Shown here: in pieces, positions 31,340 through 33,691 of the stretch | Layout of the letters: each line of letters opens with the position of its first letter | How positions within the stretch are numbered: the stretch's first letter is position 1 | Assembly (NCBI GenBank): GCA_900544335.1 | Contig: UQUS01000021.1 | Coordinates: 1 to 33,691 of the forward strand | Reading direction: 5' to 3' | Source of the DNA: an uncultured Sutterella sp. | GTDB taxonomy: Bacteria > Pseudomonadota > Gammaproteobacteria > Burkholderiales > Burkholderiaceae_F | Length of the DNA: 33,691 nucleotides | Made by a program: the position numbers and the translations under genes | The notes under the pieces: generated by a model | The model's database searches: none | Told to the model about the DNA's origin: nothing | The model's input: only the letters and a program-made list of their open reading frames with translations

Positions 31340-31367
31340 ATATGGGGATTTTTTAGGAGATTTCAAG
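31340..31367 (-). promoter_or_regulatory. sigma-32 heat-shock promoter of clpB
   Basis: On the minus strand, CTTGAAA (31368-31362) is followed after 14 or 13 bases by CCCCATAT (31347-31340). This matches the sigma-32 consensus CTTGAAA - 11 to 15 - CCCCATNT almost perfectly. The expected start of transcription is near 31333, giving a leader of about 60 bases. No CIRCE repeat was seen. Confidence 0.88.
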
Positions 31368-31393
31368 ACGGCCGCGTTCGGTGAAAGGCGGCA

Positions 31394-31434
31394 AGAAAAA
31401 CGCCGTCTTCACCGACAAGGCAAAAACGGCGTTT
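31394..31434 (-). terminator. terminator of the SIMPL-domain gene
   Basis: AAACGCCGT (31398-31406) pairs with ACGGCGTTT (31426-31434). Reading leftwards the stem is followed by TTCTTGCC, so it ends minus-strand transcription before the clpB promoter. Confidence 0.65.
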
Positions 31435-31452
31435 AGTGAAAATTCTTTTAAA

Positions 31453-32166
31453 TCAGTCTTTAAGGTAGTACTCTACCGTCGTGACAACACGGATGTTTTT
31501 CACCTCGGGCGTAAAGTTGTCGCGGTTGGAGATGGAGAACTGTCCCTGGTTGGCCCGGCGAATCTTTCCGAGCGTGCTACCGGAATCTTCGGCAAATTTC
31601 AGTGCCGAAGCCCGAGCGTTTTTCGTTGCCTGTTCGATCATCGCGGGCTTGACGGAGTTAAGACCCGTAAATTCGAACGTCGTCTGCCAACTGTAGTCAT
31701 TGGCAAGGGCCACGCCTTCTTGCAGCAGCTCGCTTTGCCGCTTCATTAGGTCAAGAACCAAGTCGACCTTGTCGGTCGAAACCGTCACGGTTTGGACCAT
31801 GTTGTAGCGAAACGCCTTGGGTTGATTGCTGTAGTTATCGGCCTGCGCATCCGTGACGGTCGGAGCCGCTACGGAGATTTCGGCATCCGAAAGCCCGGCT
31901 TTCTTTAAAAAGGCCACCACCTGGTTTTGCCGTACGCGAATTTTGCCGTAAACCGCCTGTAGGTCGTTTCCGAGTTCCCGATACCCCACGGGCCACGTCA
32001 CTCGGTCGGCTTTCACAACTTGTTCCGCCAATCCCTTGACCGTCACAACACGATCACGGCTTACGAGATCTTCGATTCCCGAACCGATTTGATTGCCGAG
32101 CAATGCCGCACCGGCCGCAATACCGACAGCCAAAATAAGACTTGAGACAATAGGTTTACATTCCAT
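31453..32166 (-). CDS. SIMPL domain (DUF541) protein
   Basis: Member of the SIMPL/DUF541 family of envelope proteins, in some species linked to oxidative-stress tolerance or outer-membrane traffic; the role here is unknown. I chose the ATG at 32166 (237 residues) because GGAGG lies 5 bases upstream; the frame is open for 11 more codons. An N-terminal hydrophobic segment (about 6-25, PIVSSLILAVGIAAGAALLG) should act as a signal or anchor, followed by SRDRVVTVKGLAEQVVKADRV, the family's typical V-V-G-x-x-x start. KKAGLSDAEISV, TVTVSTDKVDLVLDL and the closing NIRVVTTVEYYLKD are all family-like. Confidence 0.88.
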   Translation of the reverse strand: MECKPIVSSLILAVGIAAGAALLGNQIGSGIEDLVSRDRVVTVKGLAEQVVKADRVTWPVGYRELGNDLQAVYGKIRVRQNQVVAFLKKAGLSDAEISVAAPTVTDAQADNYSNQPKAFRYNMVQTVTVSTDKVDLVLDLMKRQSELLQEGVALANDYSWQTTFEFTGLNSVKPAMIEQATKNARASALKFAEDSGSTLGKIRRANQGQFSISNRDNFTPEVKNIRVVTTVEYYLKD

Positions 32167-32251
32167 AAAATCCTCCGCAAAGAGTCTTGCAACAGCCACC
32201 GAGCTGTCCTACGAAAATTTTACGGCGCAAAGCCTCCGATGATGTCCCTAT

Positions 32252-32854
32252 TTACCGACTTTTACGGATATTGATTCCAAACATATCCAAAATTTGCTCC
32301 TGCATGGGTGTCGCATCTCGATAAAAGCGACGTCCGTCTACCGTTTCTACTTGCTGAAGCGAATCAATTTCCCAAAGCACAGCATGTGCAGGTTGTCCCC
32401 AGGATAGTTTTTCCTGATTCTGGTTAATTACCCAACGCAGATAACTTCGCAAAATCTAGGCGACAAACTGAACAAACACGCGAACATAGAGATTATGCGG
32501 TGTATAAACGTCGAGTCGATAACGGTCCTCATCATTTTGCAAATCACTGAAGAAGTTCTCGGTTGTGTACCGCAACTCGCAGGCAATCATTGCTTTGGTA
32601 GGATCTTTAAATTGAGAACTCAAGATTGCAAAATATCCGTTGTCTTCATCAAGAAGGCTAACGGCCCTCTCAATCTTGACCGAATCCCTTCCGTTACCAG
32701 TTCGGCTCGCGGCACTATTTTTTGCATGGCAGAAAAAGGAATCCCCGTCATCCATATTCTGAACATTAAGCGACTCTCGGACAAGTACCACGTCGCTACG
32801 TATATCGGTCAAGACAATCTGGATCTCGCATTCTCGAATGCTCAAGAATCTCAC
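32252..32854 (-). pseudogene. IS4-superfamily (IS1634-like) transposase, C-terminal remnant with amber stop
   Basis: Minus-strand frame resembling the C-terminal part of IS1634-like transposases: DNGYFAILSSQFKDP, then LRYTTENFFSDLQN around the catalytic Glu, and VRVFVQFVA. An in-frame TAG at 32456-32458 interrupts it, and the same frame resumes at once as ILRSYLRWVINQ through to DMFGINIRKSR and TAA at 32252. The stop sits where I would expect a leucine (TTG to TAG). Of the Y-x2-R-x3-E-x6-K signature, R and E remain but Y is Cys and K is Gln. The frame is open to a stop at 32900-32902 and the rest of the transposase is missing. No terminal repeats were recognised. Confidence 0.7.
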
Positions 32855-32909
32855 CTGATTATTACAGCACTTGTCCTTCTTGTCTGGGTCGGACTGTGCC
32901 TAGCGACTC

Positions 32910-33580
32910 TTATTCCCCGAGCGCATCTTCCGTTCTCGCGCCGATAAGCAGTTGTTTCATGCGGGCACTCGACGCATGCACATGGTTCATCATTGCGGCG
33001 GAGGCAAGAATTGCATCTTTTCGACTAATTGCTTGGAGAATGACGGCATGTTCGTTGTCCTTCGGACGATATGTCATACGCGACTTCTGCAGTAATCCAC
33101 TACAACAATCAATTCCCTGCAAAATGGTTTTCTGCATTTCTTTGAATGCCTGGCAGTAAAACGGATTGTGTGTTGCTTCGGCAATGGTACAGTGGAATTC
33201 AAAGTCATTTGTCAAATGATCCAAATAACGAGACGCCGTCCGTTTACAGTTCGCTCGATACGTATTTTCAATCGTTCTTTTATCCAACTCCGTTGCTGCC
33301 ATCGCAGCTTTCGCCGCAATAGCTGCCTCCAGTCCCGCACGATAATCAAAGGCCAATAGCAAGTCCGAAACCTCACGGACATGAACAAGTGTATAAACGC
33401 TTGCCGAATCGACTCGGACCAGATAACTTCCTGATCCTTTTTTAGATACGACATACCCATCATCACGTAGATGCGACAAAGCTCCCCGAACAATCGGTCG
33501 TGAAACACGAAACTCCTGAGCCAGTTTGAGTTCTCCGGGGAGCCTCGATCCCGGGCTGTACTTACCTGTCTGGAATTGAT
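32910..33580 (-). pseudogene. GntR/FadR-family regulator, 5' end removed by an IS200/IS605-type element
   Basis: Winged-helix DNA-binding domain plus FCD ligand domain. Translation of the minus frame from 33580 gives QTGKYSPGSRLPGELKLAQE, then FRVSRPIVRGALSHLRDDGY and KKGSGSYLVR, the classic GntR helix-turn-helix and wing. The FCD part (about 60-205) has DFEFHCTIAEATHNPF and EHAVILQAISRKD … NHVHASSARM with the usual metal-site histidines. The first 15-20 residues of the HTH domain and any start codon are missing: the frame runs straight into the element end up to the tnpB stop without ATG, GTG or TTG. The first in-frame start is TTG at 33479, which would lose the recognition helix. Probably inactive. 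Base composition looks lower in GC than the housekeeping genes. Confidence 0.75.
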
Positions 33581-33691
33581 TTGACTTCCTCCTCGCCCTG
33601 AAGGACGAGGATTTCCTACTGAGTCACGGGGCAAGCCTCGTGATCTCTTCGATGGGTTCCTGCTGCTGACCCGAGCCCGTCTCAAAGAGGC
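33581..33691 (-). mobile_element. right end of an IS200/IS605-type (tnpB) insertion element, partial
   Basis: The element enters from the right edge on the minus strand. It contains the last codons of a tnpB-like gene, then AGTAGGAAAT, the terminal hairpin CCTCGTCCTTCAGGGCGAGG (33610-33591) and GAGGAAGTCAA ending at about 33581. This order and hairpin match the right ends of IS200/IS605 and IS1341-type elements as I know them. The junction with gntR lies at 33580/33581, to within a few bases, since these elements make no target duplication. The rest of the element is outside the window. Confidence 0.72.
33581..33691 (-). ncRNA. 3' part of a TnpB omega-RNA (right-end RNA), partial
   Basis: In tnpB elements the 3' end of tnpB and the right end form the scaffold of an RNA guide, and the first bases outside the element are the guide. 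Here the hairpin 33591-33610 has a U-G wobble when read as minus-strand RNA but a C-A mismatch as plus-strand RNA, fixing the direction. The adjoining guide would be read from 33580 downwards (ATCAATTCCAGACAGG…), which is gntR sequence. The RNA itself is inferred from the family. Confidence 0.5.
33624..33691 (-). CDS. tnpB: TnpB C-terminal fragment (runs off the right edge)
   Basis: The minus frame entering from the right edge reads …QQQEPIEEITRLAP and stops at TGA (33624-33626). C termini of this sort (KQEPTE-like) follow the RuvC region in TnpB proteins of IS200/IS605-type elements. Only 21 residues are in the window, none catalytic, so the family call relies mainly on the adjoining element-end hairpin. 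The RNA-guided nuclease would recut empty target sites and favour retention of the element. Confidence 0.55.
   Translation of the reverse strand, partial: LFETGSGQQQEPIEEITRLAP

Noticed and set aside
32495..32947. Plus-strand 150-codon open frame over the transposase remnant
   Set aside because: It is antisense to a recognisable transposase frame and shows no family resemblance or ribosome site.
33212..33685. 157-codon minus-strand frame spanning the element end and gntR
   Set aside because: It lies in a different frame from both the TnpB tail and the GntR domain; its sequence is Arg/Ser-rich and shows no domain.
1..33691. CRISPR arrays, tRNA or rRNA genes, prophage modules
   Set aside because: No regularly spaced direct repeats, no cloverleaf with a T-arm motif, and no phage structural or integrase genes were seen by reading; a covariance-model scan was not possible.

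Overview
The window looks like a chromosomal segment of a betaproteobacterium, most likely an anaerobic or microaerophilic gut member of the Sutterellaceae (order Burkholderiales). This rests on the gene order yebC-purD-nadD-rsfS-rlmH-maf, on an endonuclease-type MutL next to miaA, on a small acidic protein of a kind I recall from Betaproteobacteria, and on a canonical sigma-32 promoter before clpB. In the Burkholderiales I recall, the oxygen-dependent hemF gene lies between purD and nadD; here those two genes overlap and hemF is absent, which fits life with little oxygen. The taxonomic call is inference from protein and gene-order recognition, not from a search.

Layout. Positions 1-169 hold the possible tail of a plus-strand gene, a strong plus-strand terminator and a hairpin resembling an IS200/IS605 (TnpB) end. 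miaA and mutL follow on the minus strand. Next are a plus-strand sodium symporter of the NSS family and a DedA membrane protein, which converge on minus-strand pgk and tkt. After a 352-base divergent spacer come rsmE and an unusual gene joining a SAM methyltransferase domain to an HNH nuclease domain; it overlaps the 3' end of minus-strand lgt by 4 bases. From 12.4 to 20.7 kb is a tight plus-strand block: yebC, purD, nadD, rsfS (with a long histone-H1-like tail), rlmH, maf, an RhlE-type RNA helicase, a small lipoprotein and aminopeptidase P. Then come a two-gene RND efflux pump, a universal stress protein, a small conserved protein, purB and an unidentified lipoprotein, mostly separated by clear terminators. 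clpB and a SIMPL-domain gene lie on the minus strand.

The last 1.5 kb is an accessory and decaying zone: an IS4-superfamily (IS1634-like) transposase remnant with an in-frame amber stop, and a GntR/FadR regulator whose 5' end has been cut off by an IS200/IS605-type element. The 3' end of that element's tnpB, its terminal hairpin and the adjoining guide position are visible at the right edge.

Most of the window is housekeeping: translation and ribosome maturation (miaA, rsmE, rsfS, rlmH, rhlE, yebC), purine and NAD synthesis (purD, purB, nadD), sugar-phosphate metabolism (tkt, pgk), envelope (lgt, dedA, RND pump, lipoproteins) and stress (clpB, usp). The items that most deserve a second look are the methyltransferase-HNH fusion, the TnpB end inside gntR, the H1-like RsfS tail, and the dyads before the RND pump and rsmE. 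No CRISPR array, rRNA or tRNA gene was seen.
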